A stretch of 64,000 nt of DNA from contig JAWZYV010013180.1 in NCBI GenBank assembly GCA_038373885.1, positions 1-64,000 of the forward strand. The letters are read 5' to 3'. A model generated the notes under the pieces. That model saw only the letters and a list, made by a program, of their open reading frames with translations. It made no database searches and was not told where the DNA came from. Shown here piece by piece: positions 46,127 to 56,526 of this stretch (position 1 is its first letter; each line of letters starts with the position of its first letter). The position numbers were made by a program, and so were the translations under genes. The DNA comes from Cheiracanthium punctorium (taxonomy: Eukaryota; Arthropoda; Arachnida; Araneae; Cheiracanthiidae).

Positions 46127-46160
46127 TTGCCTAAAAGAAAATGTAAAAAAAGAATCTGTC

Positions 46161-46744
46161 TTGCCGGCTTCTGAGATTCAGGAAGCCAAAACTTCACTTC
46201 TTTCACTTGTTCAGATGGAAAGTTTTCCGGGGACTGCAGAATCAGTCAATGGTCTTTTGACTGTCAGAGATCAGAGTGGCCTTTTAAGATTGAAAACAAA
46301 AATTATAGAAAGAGAGGACTCTTACTCTTTTAAATATCCCATCCTTCTTCCGTCTAAACATAAAATTGTTGAGTGTTTAGTCATGGAATACCATGAAAAT
46401 TATTCCCATGCAGGAACTCAAGCGTTGATGGCTATATTATGTGAAGAATACTGGATTATTTCTTCTAGATGGACCATCAAGAGAATAATAAACAAATGTG
46501 TACGTTGTAAGAGATTCACTGTGAAATCTCCTTCAACAGATCCTATCCAGCTACCACTTGACAGAGTTCATGATGCGTCAGAATTTGAGATAGTGGGAAT
46601 TGATTTATGTGGCCCTCTGATTCTCAGAGACAAGTCAAAATCCTGGGTAGTTTTGTTCACGTGCGCCATTTACAGAGCTGTCCATCTAGAGCTTGTAACA
46701 TCTATTAGAACAGAAAGCTTCCTACAAGCTTTTCGTCGCGTCTG
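46161..46744 (+). pseudogene. pol: BEL/Pao integrase, cut off
   Basis: The zinc-binding H2C2 region is present (HENYSHAGTQALM ... INKCVRCKR), then the catalytic core opens with FEIVGIDLCGPL (first Asp) and AVHLELVTSIRTESFL. The sequence stops matching BEL at about 46740, before the second Asp and the Glu, and passes straight into copia gag. Confidence 0.85.
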
Positions 46745-47034
46745 ATGCGCTGAATGCTGAAGAAGTGCGCCTACAATTAAGAGAGCGCGATACCTTCGTG
46801 CAGGCAAATGCCACATCTTCAGTACAGAAAAGAAAGCAGCTTGTGTGCTTCGGTTGCAGGAAACCCGGACATTATCGAAACTCGTGTCCTGAGAGATCGT
46901 GCCCTGTAAAGGAGTCCCAGTTCGATTCAACGTGGAGTCCGAGAGGTGGTCGCAGAGGATCCAGTAGACCCAGATTTTCCAGTCCTGGTCAAAGAGCCCG
47001 TCCTAGGAGCCCTAGTCCTGAGTCAACTTCTTAA
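46737..47034 (+). pseudogene. gag: copia gag, C-terminal part with zinc knuckle
   Basis: From the junction the frame reads ALNAEEVRLQLRERD, then the CCHC knuckle CFGCRKPGHYRNSC (CX2CX4HX4C) and a basic, Ser/Pro/Arg-rich tail. It ends at TAA 47032-47034. The pol frame downstream is in the same register, so this is a nonsense mutation in what was one gag-pol frame. It is related to, but clearly distinct from, the minus-strand copia gag at 17685-18732. Confidence 0.85.
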
Positions 47035-48909
47035 AGGGACCTATCTAAACCCCAGGGTAAAAACTGCAGACCTCGCAGCCGGAGGGAGCCTTCCTATGGT
47101 CATCGACGTGACGCGTCAACGAACTGTAAGTCAAGTTTTTTTGTTTCTGCCAGTTATTTGAGCCAGACTACTTCAAGAAGTGAATGGATTTTTGACTCAG
47201 CCTCAAGTCATCATTTCTGTAACAATAGAGACTTGTTCTTAGACTTTGTTCCATTAGAAAACGAAAAGCTTTCTGTAGCTATAGATGGCGTAGACTTCCC
47301 AATTGAGGGGAGAGGATCAATTAAAATATGGTTCGGTCCCCGAAAATATACTCTAAATGATGTAATGTACTCCCCTAAATTAAGGAGAAATTTAATTTCT
47401 GGTCCTCGTTTAGACATGCATGGTTTTGAGTTCCATGGTATGGATGGAGCTGTAAAAGTTTTTGCTAAAGGGAGTAACACCCTAGTATTTAAAGCAATTC
47501 TAAAAGAAGGGATGTATCAAGTTTCTCCCAGATTAGTCAAAAACAATAAGTCAGTTTCTTTTTCAACAAATTTAAAGGATAGTGAAAACCTTAAACTCTG
47601 GCACAGAAGATTTGGCCACATAAGTACTTCCACCATAATACACACTAGTAGGAAGGAAGGGGTCACAGGTTTACCTAATTTAAAAGATGAAAACCTTTTC
47701 TGTGAGCCGTGTAAAATAAGTAAATATAGAAGGGTATCCTTTAAATCTTTAAATGAAACAAGGTCAAAAGGCCCTCTGGAACTCATTTATGCCGATGTGT
47801 GGGGACCACATTCCATTAAGGGACGTATGGGAGAACGCTATTTCTTAAGCATTCTTGATAACTTCTCCAAAAAGGTATCCCTTTTTCCTATGACTGAAAA
47901 GTCTGAGGTCCAGAACATCATTAAGACATACATTACCAGGGTCGAAAACCAATTGGGCAAGAAAGTTAAATCATTTCGTAGTGATAATGGATCCGAAATT
48001 GTTAATAGGCAACTAGAGAAATTCTTTTTAGAAAAGGGAATAAAACATGAATTAACCAATGTGTTCACACCGGAACAGAATGGAAGTTGTGAAAGGTATA
48101 ACCAAACGGTTGCTAGTGGTGCTAGAACCATTTTGAACGAGTCAGGTATCCCGGAATACTTTTGGCCCGATGCCATGCTTTACTTTACATATACATGGAA
48201 CCGTGTATGCCATACAAAGTTAAATAAGACGCCATGTGAACTGTTTGCTGGTTCTAGACCATCCGTGAAACATTTAAAGCCCTTCGGATGTGTTGCGTAC
48301 GCCGGAATACCCCGTCGCCAACGGGCACACAAACTTGATGCTAGGGCGCGGAAAGGATTCCTGATAGGATACGCCTTCAGGACGAAGGGCTATAGGATAT
48401 GGTTTCCGGACACAAATAAAATTATTGAAACAATAAATGTCTCGTTCCGGGAAGATTTGGTGTATAAAGATACACTAAGTGGAGCGGTGCTGGGCCCAGA
48501 TAACACGTCTGAAACGGATTCGATTGATTCTCACGATCAAACAGGTAGTAATGGTGAGGAGTTAGGTTACCCCATTACTCCGGGTGTGTCTGATGAGGAT
48601 CCTGTTTCTGATGACGTAGTTGTTCCCTACTCTATGCCCGACCCTAGAGTTGTAAATTGGGAAAGGAAGGCGGTTCCCAGAAGGGATGGGTCACGCACCG
48701 ACATTTATTACTTTGAAGAGGGCAAAGGACAAAGGCTAAGGTCACTGAATGATGTCGCCGGGTATTGCACCAAAAATAATATCTCTTACAAACCCAAACT
48801 TTTTGATTTTTCAGGCTCAAATAGAGAGGAAGGGGCTATAACAGAAAATGCAATTTCCCCAATAGTGAATAACAGTGAACCCTCCACCAGTATGAGCATC
48901 TCAAGCTGA
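47035..48909 (+). pseudogene. pol: copia protease and integrase
   Basis: In the same register as the gag part. The protease motif is WIFDSASSHHFC (about 47185-47220). The gag-pre-integrase HHCC region follows (LWHRRFGHIS ... CEPCKISK). The integrase core has ADVWGP, RSDNGSE and PEQNGSCER carrying the D, D and E with the usual 35-residue last spacing, and the FGCVAYAGIP region follows. It ends at TGA 48907-48909. The reading continues in frame on the other side (LDRVVVPRTFKQAV), so that stop is a point mutation. Apart from these stops this segment of 1.8 kb is well kept. Confidence 0.9.
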
Positions 48910-50485
48910 CTAGATCGTGTAGTTGTCCCTAGAACATTTAAACAGGCAGTCAAGTCAGAGTACAAAGAAAAGTGGCTTAAGGCCATGAGGGAGGAAATTG
49001 ACATAATGAAAGATCGGGGGGTATGGCATTTAGAAGACCTGCCAAATAATGTCACGCCTGTAGGTTGTAGATGGGTTTTTACCCTAAACACGAGACGAGA
49101 CTGGTAAAGTCATAAGATTCAAAGCGAGGTTGGTTGCCCAGGGATATAAACAAGAAAAAGGTATCTCGTACGATGAGACCTTTAGCCCTGTGGTTAACTT
49201 TAGCTTAATAAGATTCTTTTTCACTTTCCTTGTCTCCTTTTGTGGTTGGTCTCACCTGCAGTGCGACGTGAAAGGCGCGTATTTGTACGCCCCCTTAAAT
49301 GAAGAAATTTATATGTCGCAGCCTCCTGGTTTTGAGGTACAGGACCAAAATGAAAAATACTGCCGTTTAGACCGAGCTATCTATGGCTTGAAGCAAAGTG
49401 GTCGGCAATGGTTTTTCGAGGTACATAATACTTTACTTGAAATGGGCTTCAATAAATTCGAATGGGGGAATTGTGCATATATTTTTAAAGATTATTTAAT
49501 TTTAATTTTGTATGTAGATGACTTCGTTATTTTTGGTAAAAATCAAAATGTAATAAACAGTGCTTTGGATAAACTGAAAGGCCATTTTGATATTAAAGTC
49601 TTGGGAAGAACTCGTACACTATTAGGTGTCGAATTTGAAGAAAATGGTGGTAAAGTCTGGCTACACCAACGCTCCTACATTGAGGAAGTAAATGAGCGAT
49701 TTAGCCATTTTAAAATACCCATATCTTCTCTCCCAATAGCAAAAGGGTCAGTTTACTCCAAGAAATTCTGCCCAACTACACAAGAGGAAATCAGTGAAAT
49801 GTCTAAATTGCCTTACCGAAGTATTTTAGGTTGCCTATCATTTATTTCTAATAGAACTAGACCTGATATCGCATATGCGGTAAATATATTTAGTCAATTT
49901 CAGTCGAACCCTGGCATGTCACACTGGGACGGACTGTTGAGACTTTTAGGGTATACAGTACATACAGCTCACTATAAATTGGAATTACTATGTGAACACC
50001 CCCAACTTGTTGTTTACTCTGATGCTGATTTTGCCGCTAACAGGGATGACCGAACATCTCTCGGAGGCCAGTTAGTTTTATTAGGAAGGTCCCCCATAGG
50101 TTGGCGAACATTTAAGGAAAAGAGTGTGAGTTTGTCAACTATGGAAGCAGAATTCGTGTCAATGACGGAGGCGGTGAAAGAAATAGTTTGGTTTGACGGC
50201 ATCTTAAGTGAGTGTTATAATAGGGGCGTTATTAAAGGTGAGCAACCTATACCAATTTTATATGCTGATAATCAGGCCGCAATAGATTTCATAAAATCGC
50301 CCATTGAGAATTACAGATCGAAACACACAGACGTAAAATTATTTTTTATTAGAGACCTGTACAATACACAAAAACTTCACATACGTTTTGTAGGCAGTAA
50401 ATCTAACTTATCAGACGTTTTCACAAAACCATTAACCAAAAATGACTTACAAAGGTTCATTACAAACGTCTTTAACAAAAATTAA
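48910..50485 (+). pseudogene. pol: copia reverse transcriptase and RNase H
   Basis: It opens EYKEKWLKAMREEID and GVWHLEDLP ... VGCRWVFTL. A frame change at about 49090 (extra base around ACACGAGACGAG) moves it to the frame 49130-50485. Then come LVAQGYKQEKGI, DVKGAYLYAPL (catalytic Asp), IYGLKQSGRQWF and YVDDFVIFG (intact YVDD box). The RNase H domain has YSDADFA, LSTMEAEFV and LYADNQAAI. The C-terminal SDVFTKPL is the usual copia ending. One frameshift from open. Confidence 0.9.
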
Positions 50486-51116
50486 AATGAAAAATGTCCC
50501 TGTTTAAAAGACATAGGTGGGGGTAGTACTCAAATTAGTTTTGAGCTCTATTTTTTGTAATTTGCATAGTGTCTCTTTCTAAGTGTTTATTTGAATTGTT
50601 CTCGCACTGTGTTTATTTGAAATTACAAGGTAACTTTTAAAAATGTTTCTGCATAATGTTTATTCATTGTAAGGGTAAAAGTGTTTATACGTTTTGCAGA
50701 GTAGTTATTTGAATATAATCATTTTAATATTCCCTTGTTTGCAAAAGTGTTTATACTCTGAAGATTTATGCATTTATCTGTACTATGCGTAAGTGTAAAG
50801 TGTGAAAGTTGCGTGAATCGGGGCCCCGTATGTGTGTTCTGTACATATTGAATGCTTAAGTGTTTTGTATATAATGTGCAGTCGTGTTGCAACTTATTCT
50901 GTACGATATTTGCATTTATTATAGGGTATGCTGTGTGAAAAACCTTGTATTGATGATTTTTTTGACTTTCCAGTTCACTCAATATGCTAATGGACTTTGA
51001 GAAATTCCATTACTTTCTTTGAACATAGTCTGTATAACGGATGCCGGAGGTTTTCCTGTCTTAAAAGGTTTCTTTTTCTCTGTACATACAGTCAGGTGAA
51101 AAAGAGGGGGGGGCTA
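50486..51116 (+). other. copia 3' untranslated region and polypurine tract
   Basis: Low-information sequence repeating GTGTTTATTTGAA- and AAGTGTTTA-like pieces. It ends in AAAAAGAGGGGGGG (51100-51113), a polypurine tract just before the LTR. A second purine run GGTGGGGGTAG is at about 50517. Confidence 0.6.
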
Positions 51117-52163
51117 TGTTGGCCCAGAAATTTCAAATGCTAAGTGTTCAACTTAACTTCAACTTTGTTCAACTTAATTTAAATAGTAATTATCATTCAA
51201 ATACCTGTGCAGTTATAACTTAATTCTTTTTCACCTTCCTTAGTTTCAAACCCCTTTTAAATGCTTTAAAATCACAAGTACTGCTTTATTTTAAACTTAG
51301 CACGTAAGCACTTTGAGATAAACAATTATTCCTCCAGCACACTCAGACATCGGCGAACCCGCCATGTTGTTGCGTCATGATCGGAGCCGGCAGGCACGTG
51401 TACGCTGGAGTGACGTCATAGAGCAACCTGATTGGCTACTGCTTACCGCCGCTTCACCACTCGATCGGAGAGGGCGTTACCCCGTATCAGTCCGCGGCAG
51501 AATCATTTAAAAGTAGCGGCCTTACGTGCCAGCTTCAGTTTCGAGTTTTTCGTTTTAGCATAGCACTATGCAAGTTTAATATTATGAGCCAAGAAGGCTA
51601 CCTCTGCCCAGGAAGGGCATTACTTTTATTTTTAACAGCTTTCGATTTTTGAGGAAAGTTTATTTTAGCATGATATTATACAGTATTTCAAGCAGTTATA
51701 AAGTTATCAATTGTAAGGATGTGGATTCAAGAAATTGCATATTTTTATCAATATCCCCCGGCATCCTATAAACCAGTGTCAACCTCCTAATCAACTTAAT
51801 TTGCAGATTGTGCTGCTGCCATGATCTCCTTTTGTTTTTGAATGAAGAATTAGTAAGATGAAATGATTTTTTTTAATTACATCAATTTACTTACCTAGTC
51901 ATTTTATACTTGTTATTGTTTTTTTTTGTTAATTGTTAAATAAAATTAATGCTTGTTACAAATTTAAAGTCTGGTTATTTGACGTCTTTAAAGTAATTTT
52001 TTTTCAGCATTACAAATTTAAAATCATAGGTATCCGGGAAAGATCAGCAAACGCTACCACTGCAAGTTATTATGACTCTGCTAAATTAAATTTAAAAATT
52101 ATGGTGATAGAAATTTTTTTACTTAAACCCTAATGGGTATCTCAGAGCCCTTCTTTTCCAACA
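51117..52163 (+). mobile_element. copia 3' LTR
   Basis: It runs TGTTGGCCCAGAAATTTC to TTTTCCAACA, the same kind of ends as the minus-strand copia LTR but about twice its length (1047 bp). A GC-rich promoter-like block lies at 51340-51540 with TTTAAAAG at about 51507, then an AT-rich half with AATAAAATTAATG near 51940. Confidence 0.6.
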
Positions 52164-52207
52164 AAACCACGCACACCCTTTTTCAGGATTCAAATCATCA
52201 CTACCCA
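52164..52207 (+). mobile_element. remnant of BEL 3' LTR
   Basis: 44 bases identical to the end of the 5' LTR (37087-37130). The copia LTR sits directly on its left side. This shows the copia entered BEL, and that everything between BEL integrase and this point was lost or replaced. Confidence 0.75.
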
Positions 52208-52994
52208 GGTAAGCGATTTTAGTATGTTTTCGGATTACTTGTTCTCTGTCTTGTTGGGAGAAGTGAAGTTTTAAATTTATATCTGAACCTGTGTACATGT
52301 CGGGTAGACATTCAAGTTTTTTTTCTTCAATGTTGAGACTCTAATGTTAGACCGTGTTAATCGGGCAATTACTTTTATTATTCTTTGGTCGGAGTCTTGA
52401 CAATATTGCACCACCTACAAGTGTTTTCCCCAGATTCCAAAACTTTATAAATTATTTTCTAGATTTTGTCGTACTTGGTCGAGCAATGTAGTTTTCATTC
52501 GAATTCTCTAAAATTTATTGAAAATTTCTAATTCCTATAATTTTTTATCCTTTAAAGATAAAATTACAAATAATAACTTATTTTAAAGGAATTGAATAGT
52601 CCTCTAGAAGTGAGGGTACAAGAGCTAGTATAACGTGTAGTGGAAAATTGTGATTAAAAGAAGCGTTGTCCAAAACATTGCGATTTTTTCTAAAACTTAT
52701 ATCTCAAAAGCTTTTGTATCGAGAAAAAAATAACCCGGAACAATCTTGTAGGAAACTTTCTCAGCTTTCATTTTGTAACTGACAGTTTTTCGCTAAGACG
52801 TACGGTTTTTGAGGTAAAAGTGAAAATCCCAAAAAAGGACCTTTTTTAGTGGGGGAGATAAAGGGAGGAGTCCCCCCCCCCCCGAGAGGGGGGAACTTTT
52901 CTGTTTCATACAACTATATACCCAATTAGTGTTTTCCCCCAAGTTCAAAAAATATATAATTTTTTTCCCCATTTTTCCTAATTTGACTGGACTA
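52208..52994. repeat. right arm of foldback element
   Basis: The part from about 52440 is an inverted, diverged copy of the left-arm unit at 33760-34260, with shared marks AGATTTTGTCGTAC, ATGTAGTTTTCATTCGAATT, GCTTTCATTTTGTAAC and CTGTTTCATACAACTATATA. It ends at the TIR CTAATTTGACTGGACTA. The first 230 bp are unrecognised. Confidence 0.75.
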
Positions 52995-53415
52995 TAAGTA
53001 TATGATCAGTATTTAATCCATTTTCCTGTAGAACATTTAAAGTTAAATCCGCTAAAGATTGTGCATTTAATTCTGCAGTAGCTTTCACATATAATGCCAT
53101 TTCGTAAACTTTACCATCTTTCACGTAACAAATACCAATAGCAAAATTTTCATTACATTTTCTGTCTTTCGTACCTTCTGCCAAAATTGTAAACCAAGGT
53201 ACATTTGCACTTTTTACATTATCAACGTCACTCTCACGAACACAGTCGGTTAAGATCTGAATGACATTGTTTTGTATATCTGGTGAAAGATATGTAGCAT
53301 TTCGAAGAATAAATTTGTAACAGTTCCTTAATTTTTCGTCCTTATTTGTTGTAAATTCATACAGATTTTTGAACAAATATTGTTTTTCGAGTTTTTGAAT
53401 ATCATAAGTTCCTCG
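52995..53415 (-). pseudogene. hAT (DUF4371/ZMYM-like) transposase, N-terminal part
   Basis: The minus-strand frame reads GTYDIQKLEKQYLFKNLYEF, LRNATYLSPDIQNNVIQI and the DUF4371 core PWFTILAEGTKDRKCNENFA (the usual D in LADGTKD is E), then YVKDGKVYE and LADLTLNVLQENGLNTDHI. It is cut by the foldback element right after DHI. It continues on the other side at 33746 with SQCYDG, in frame once a TAA copy is removed. On its 5' side a hAT MITE (53416-54781) interrupts it, with RILAPISELPMRG readable beyond, near 54790-54830. Confidence 0.8.
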
Positions 53416-54781
53416 CAGTGGCGGCTCGTCATTAGGGGCCAGAGGGGCCTGGCCCCACCTGATGTTTCCAAAGTTTCTTTTCATTATAATGCAAAATTTG
53501 TATTCTTTTAAAATCAGTTTACTTTAATAAAGGTGTCTGCGTGTATTTTATTCTATTTTGATTTAAAATGGATAAAAGTAATATTTAAAGGAGCATTTTT
53601 TATGCCAGCTTTGTCCCTTAATCCAATTATGTAAAGCTAGCCATCATTCAAATCCTACGGCTGCGCCGTGGCATCTCCGATGTATTCTCCATTGAAGCAC
53701 TCTGGGGCCCGAGAAATGAAGCCCGAATATATTTGCGCCAAGCACAGCAGAGAAGTGTTAGTACCATTGACCATTTCTCAAAAGATGAACATATTTGGCT
53801 GGTTATCACAAAAAAGAATGCGAAAACACAGTTAATTTAGCACCAATTTAGGGCCCCCTAGCATTGGCCCGATAAGAGAAAGAAAAGTGTTTCCATGGAA
53901 ACAGTACTATTTGGCGAGTTTTTTTCTTATGGTCGAAAAAAGCTGCTGATTGTGATTTTTGTTCTTATAGCTGATCATCTTTAAGAATTAGGAATTTTTA
54001 TTTATCTCATTTAAAAGACTTAATTTTACTATTTTTTTGGTTTCAAATATAGTGAAAGTATCAATTGAGTGAGAAATGATCGTAGATATAATATTTTGTC
54101 AAATTATAAATATATTTAACGACTATGAATTCTGTTAACAGTTTATTACAAGTTCCTTTCAGCAGATTAAAAATAGCAGAAAAGCTTTAAATAAAACGCT
54201 TGGGACCCTATCAACCAAAAAATTTTGTCCTTAGACAAAAAGATGGCAAAAGGACACTATCATTTCAACTAGAATGGTACAGTAAAGCACCATGACTTTC
54301 AATAAGTGAAGCAAAAAATTCTGTTTTTTTCGTTTTTATTGTTTGCTATTTGGAGATGAAACATTATGGACCAATTCGTTTTTCAACATGTACACATGCA
54401 ATTGTTTAATTTAATATTGTATCCAAGAAAATCATACTTTTTTGATATTTTTTTTTTTTTTAATTGATATTGTACCTTTTTGAGAAAGAAAAATGGAGGA
54501 AAAGGTTTTTTTGGTGCAAAAGAAATCTGCTGTCTTTAAATGAAAACGTAAAGGAGAAATCAATACGCCTTTCATAACTTGTTATTCGAAAGTTTTTATG
54601 TATTCACACTGTTTATAAAAGCGATTCATATGTTTTACCTTTCCGAGCTTTAAAAAAAAAAGCCCCCTCCACTGAAATGGGTAACAATCCGCCACATCTC
54701 TATGTATGTGTATTTTCCCTATTTGAACTGGCACTATTTTTTTCAGGCCCCACCACTGAAGCAGGTCACGAGCCGTCACTG
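53416..54781. mobile_element. 1.37 kb non-autonomous hAT element, CAGTGGCGGCTCG family
   Basis: It begins CAGTGGCGGCTCGTCATT, ends CACGAGCCGTCACTG, and is flanked by exact GTTCCTCG (53408-53415 and 54782-54789). GGCCCCACC motifs lie just inside both ends. The interior has no recognisable gene. It is inserted into the DUF4371 transposase. Confidence 0.9.
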
Positions 54782-54789
54782 GTTCCTCG

Positions 54790-55111
54790 CATTGGAAGTT
54801 CAGAGATAGGCGCTAAGATACGTTATGTGCTAAGAAAGTTGGGCCTTTCAGCTTTAATTGTTTAATGCAAATTACTATATGTGTGGCTGTGGCATTGGCT
54901 AGTTAATTGACTTTTTTTTTTAAATAGGTGTCAGTCATTAGAGATTAAATAACCATACATTTGAAAAATAATAAAGATTAAAAAAACTATATTAAACTTT
55001 TTCGAAATATCTGTATTAAAATTTTTAATGTGAAATCTTCTAGGGGGGGGGGCAAATGATGCTTCTAGGTGGGGCTCAGCCTCACCTGGCACCCCCTTAG
55101 CTACGGGCCTG
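54790..55111 (-). other. 5' end region of the 25 kb hAT element
   Basis: The first 40 bases still encode transposase N-terminal residues on the minus strand. The remainder runs to the right TIR with a G10 run near 55045 and an inverted GGTGGGGCTC...TCACCTGG piece. No other gene. Confidence 0.4.
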
Positions 55112-56526
55112 ATGGGAGGTAGGTTGATTCGAGACCCTACGCCAGGGGGATAAATTACACCACCTACGATTGCAGTTTGAAACAGATGCCTGCACGTTTT
55201 TTCTTCCTCCTAAGTTCCCTCCACCTGCTATGTAGGAGCTCTCTTTCTGAGAATAAAAATCAGACTAGTAGCGAGCGTTCATTTATTAATTCTTTTCATA
55301 TGAGTTGTGTTTATGCCAAAAAATTAAACATCAAGCCATATTCCGCTATAATATTAATAAGGCTCATTGCCAGAAGAAAAGGTGATGACAGCTGTCATTC
55401 TCAGAAAATTACAACGTTCTTCATGAATAAAGCCAGTGGTGTATGTAAAAAGGGCAGCCAGGTTGGGGAGGGGATTAAAAGAAAGCACTTTGTTTTCCAA
55501 ACTGGCGCGTTTATGCATGATGTAGTAAATGTTCAGAAATCGTTTGATGCAATCTCAAAATGATTAACTTAGTCCTAAATCTTATTCCTAAAGACAGACA
55601 TAAATTCAGACCAATGCATGTTTCGAAATCACGCAAACTTTCTAACTCGCAATAAGTCGTTTTGCATTTTGAAATTAATCCGTAATTCTCTAATGTTTAG
55701 TAAATATCTGTAATAACTATAAATAATCTGTAGTAGAAAGGCCATGTAATGATTACACTAAAAGCAATCATTAAGAACAACTTGCAAGAGTGCATAACAT
55801 CCAATTCAAAACAACAGGAGCTGCTGTCATTTATGTGGCTGGTCTAAGCTTATTGTTTACTAATTCACAACTGCATACTTATCAAACATAACATCCTTAC
55901 ATGAAATCATTTTGAACTCCCTTTTTTCCCCCCAACTGAAAGCGTAATGTGCCAGATGGCCCTTTTACATTGCTGAGAAAACAAACATTCCAAGGGCATC
56001 CTTCAGATCATGCAAATGAAAGAAAACAGAAAAAAATAATTATTTATAAAAGGACATTTTATCTGGTTGCATTTAAAAAAAAAAAAAGCTGATTGGAATT
56101 TTGTGATGGAACAGTTATACCTCCTGTTTTGTAAAAGATTTTGACTTCATTGTATTGTCTCCTGTATAAGGAAAACTGTATGGTAAGGAAGGAGAAAAAG
56201 TTTTGGCAAATAAGAATGGAAAAACGGACCGACATACCAAGGCATAGGGGGAAGAAAAAGGGCTTCCAGACGTTGAAGGGTTGCCGGGTGCTGCGCCCTG
56301 TTTAATCGGTCGAGAATCCACACTGTGGAATGTGAAATGGGATAAATATAGGTCAATCATTGCTCAAGGCTGGAAAAAGGGAGCGGGGGGGAGTGTAGAA
56401 ATAGTGTAATACTGTATTTTTTCATTCTTGGGAGTGAACAACAAAGCATAGGAGTGATTTTATTGGGATTTAATGTCTCTAAAGAGCGGTCATAAGGGTA
56501 CAGTACAGAGAAATGCTATCGGCATA
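55112..56526. other. non-repetitive-looking AT-rich stretch
   Basis: No transposon end was recognised in 55.2-56.5 kb, the longest such stretch here. One open frame (55186-55563) is listed separately. The rest is unrecognised intergenic or intronic sequence. Confidence 0.35.
55186..55563 (+). CDS. hypothetical 125-residue frame with signal-peptide-like start
   Basis: From ATG 55186 the frame opens MPARFFFLLSSLHLLC, a short basic start followed by a hydrophobic run, as in signal peptides, then a hydrophilic rest with three widely spaced Cys (in MSCVY, DSCHS and GVCKK). It ends in TGA at 55561-55563. I recognise no family. There is no TATA box or splice signal I would trust. It could be a chance frame in AT-rich sequence, and I lean that way. 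Confidence 0.2.
   Translation: MPARFFFLLSSLHLLCRSSLSENKNQTSSERSFINSFHMSCVYAKKLNIKPYSAIILIRLIARRKGDDSCHSQKITTFFMNKASGVCKKGSQVGEGIKRKHFVFQTGAFMHDVVNVQKSFDAISK

Larger units (their letters stand above)
46737..52163 (+). mobile_element. 5'-truncated Ty1/copia element
   Basis: It covers late gag, the whole pol, a polypurine tract and a 3' LTR. The 5' LTR, leader and first half of gag are missing. The left border is a direct junction with BEL integrase. The right border is in the BEL 3' LTR. No target duplication can be matched between the two ends, so the left side was probably lost by deletion after insertion. Confidence 0.75.
33747..52994. mobile_element. foldback-type element with tandem-repeat arms, TAA duplication
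   Basis: The left terminus TAGTCCAGGCAAATTAG and right terminus CTAATTTGACTGGACTA are inverted and sit exactly between TAA and TAA (33744-33746 and 52995-52997). Removing the element and one TAA joins the split transposase codons in frame, so the borders are well supported. The left arm continues into the tandem array at 33790-35950. The right arm (about 52440-52994) is its inverted, diverged counterpart. No transposase of its own is visible. A TAA/TTA target site is used by PIF/Harbinger transposases, while arms built of repeats recall foldback elements. I cannot assign a superfamily. The BEL, hAT and copia elements occupy its middle. Confidence 0.7.
30079..55111 (-). mobile_element. 25 kb hAT element (DUF4371/ZMYM type) swollen by nested insertions
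   Basis: The left end CAGGCCCGTAGTGATTT and the right end AGCTACGGGCCTG are inverted. They are flanked by AAGGGAGG (30071-30078) and ATGGGAGG (55112-55119), 7 of 8 bases alike. Independent support is that both pieces of one minus-strand hAT transposase gene lie inside it, the N-terminal part at 54.9-53.0 kb and the C-terminal part at 33.7-32.6 kb. They were separated by the foldback element at 33747-52994. With nested elements subtracted, the remaining body is roughly 2.9 kb, a normal length for a hAT element. The TIR match is only about 11 bases long, so the outer borders are less certain than the split gene. Confidence 0.55.

Noticed and set aside
47211..48176. Minus-strand frames opposite copia pol
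   Set aside because: Shadows of the copia coding strand.
56115..56360. 81- and 69-codon overlapping minus-strand frames
   Set aside because: Two frames over the same bases, no motif, and no splice or promoter signals.
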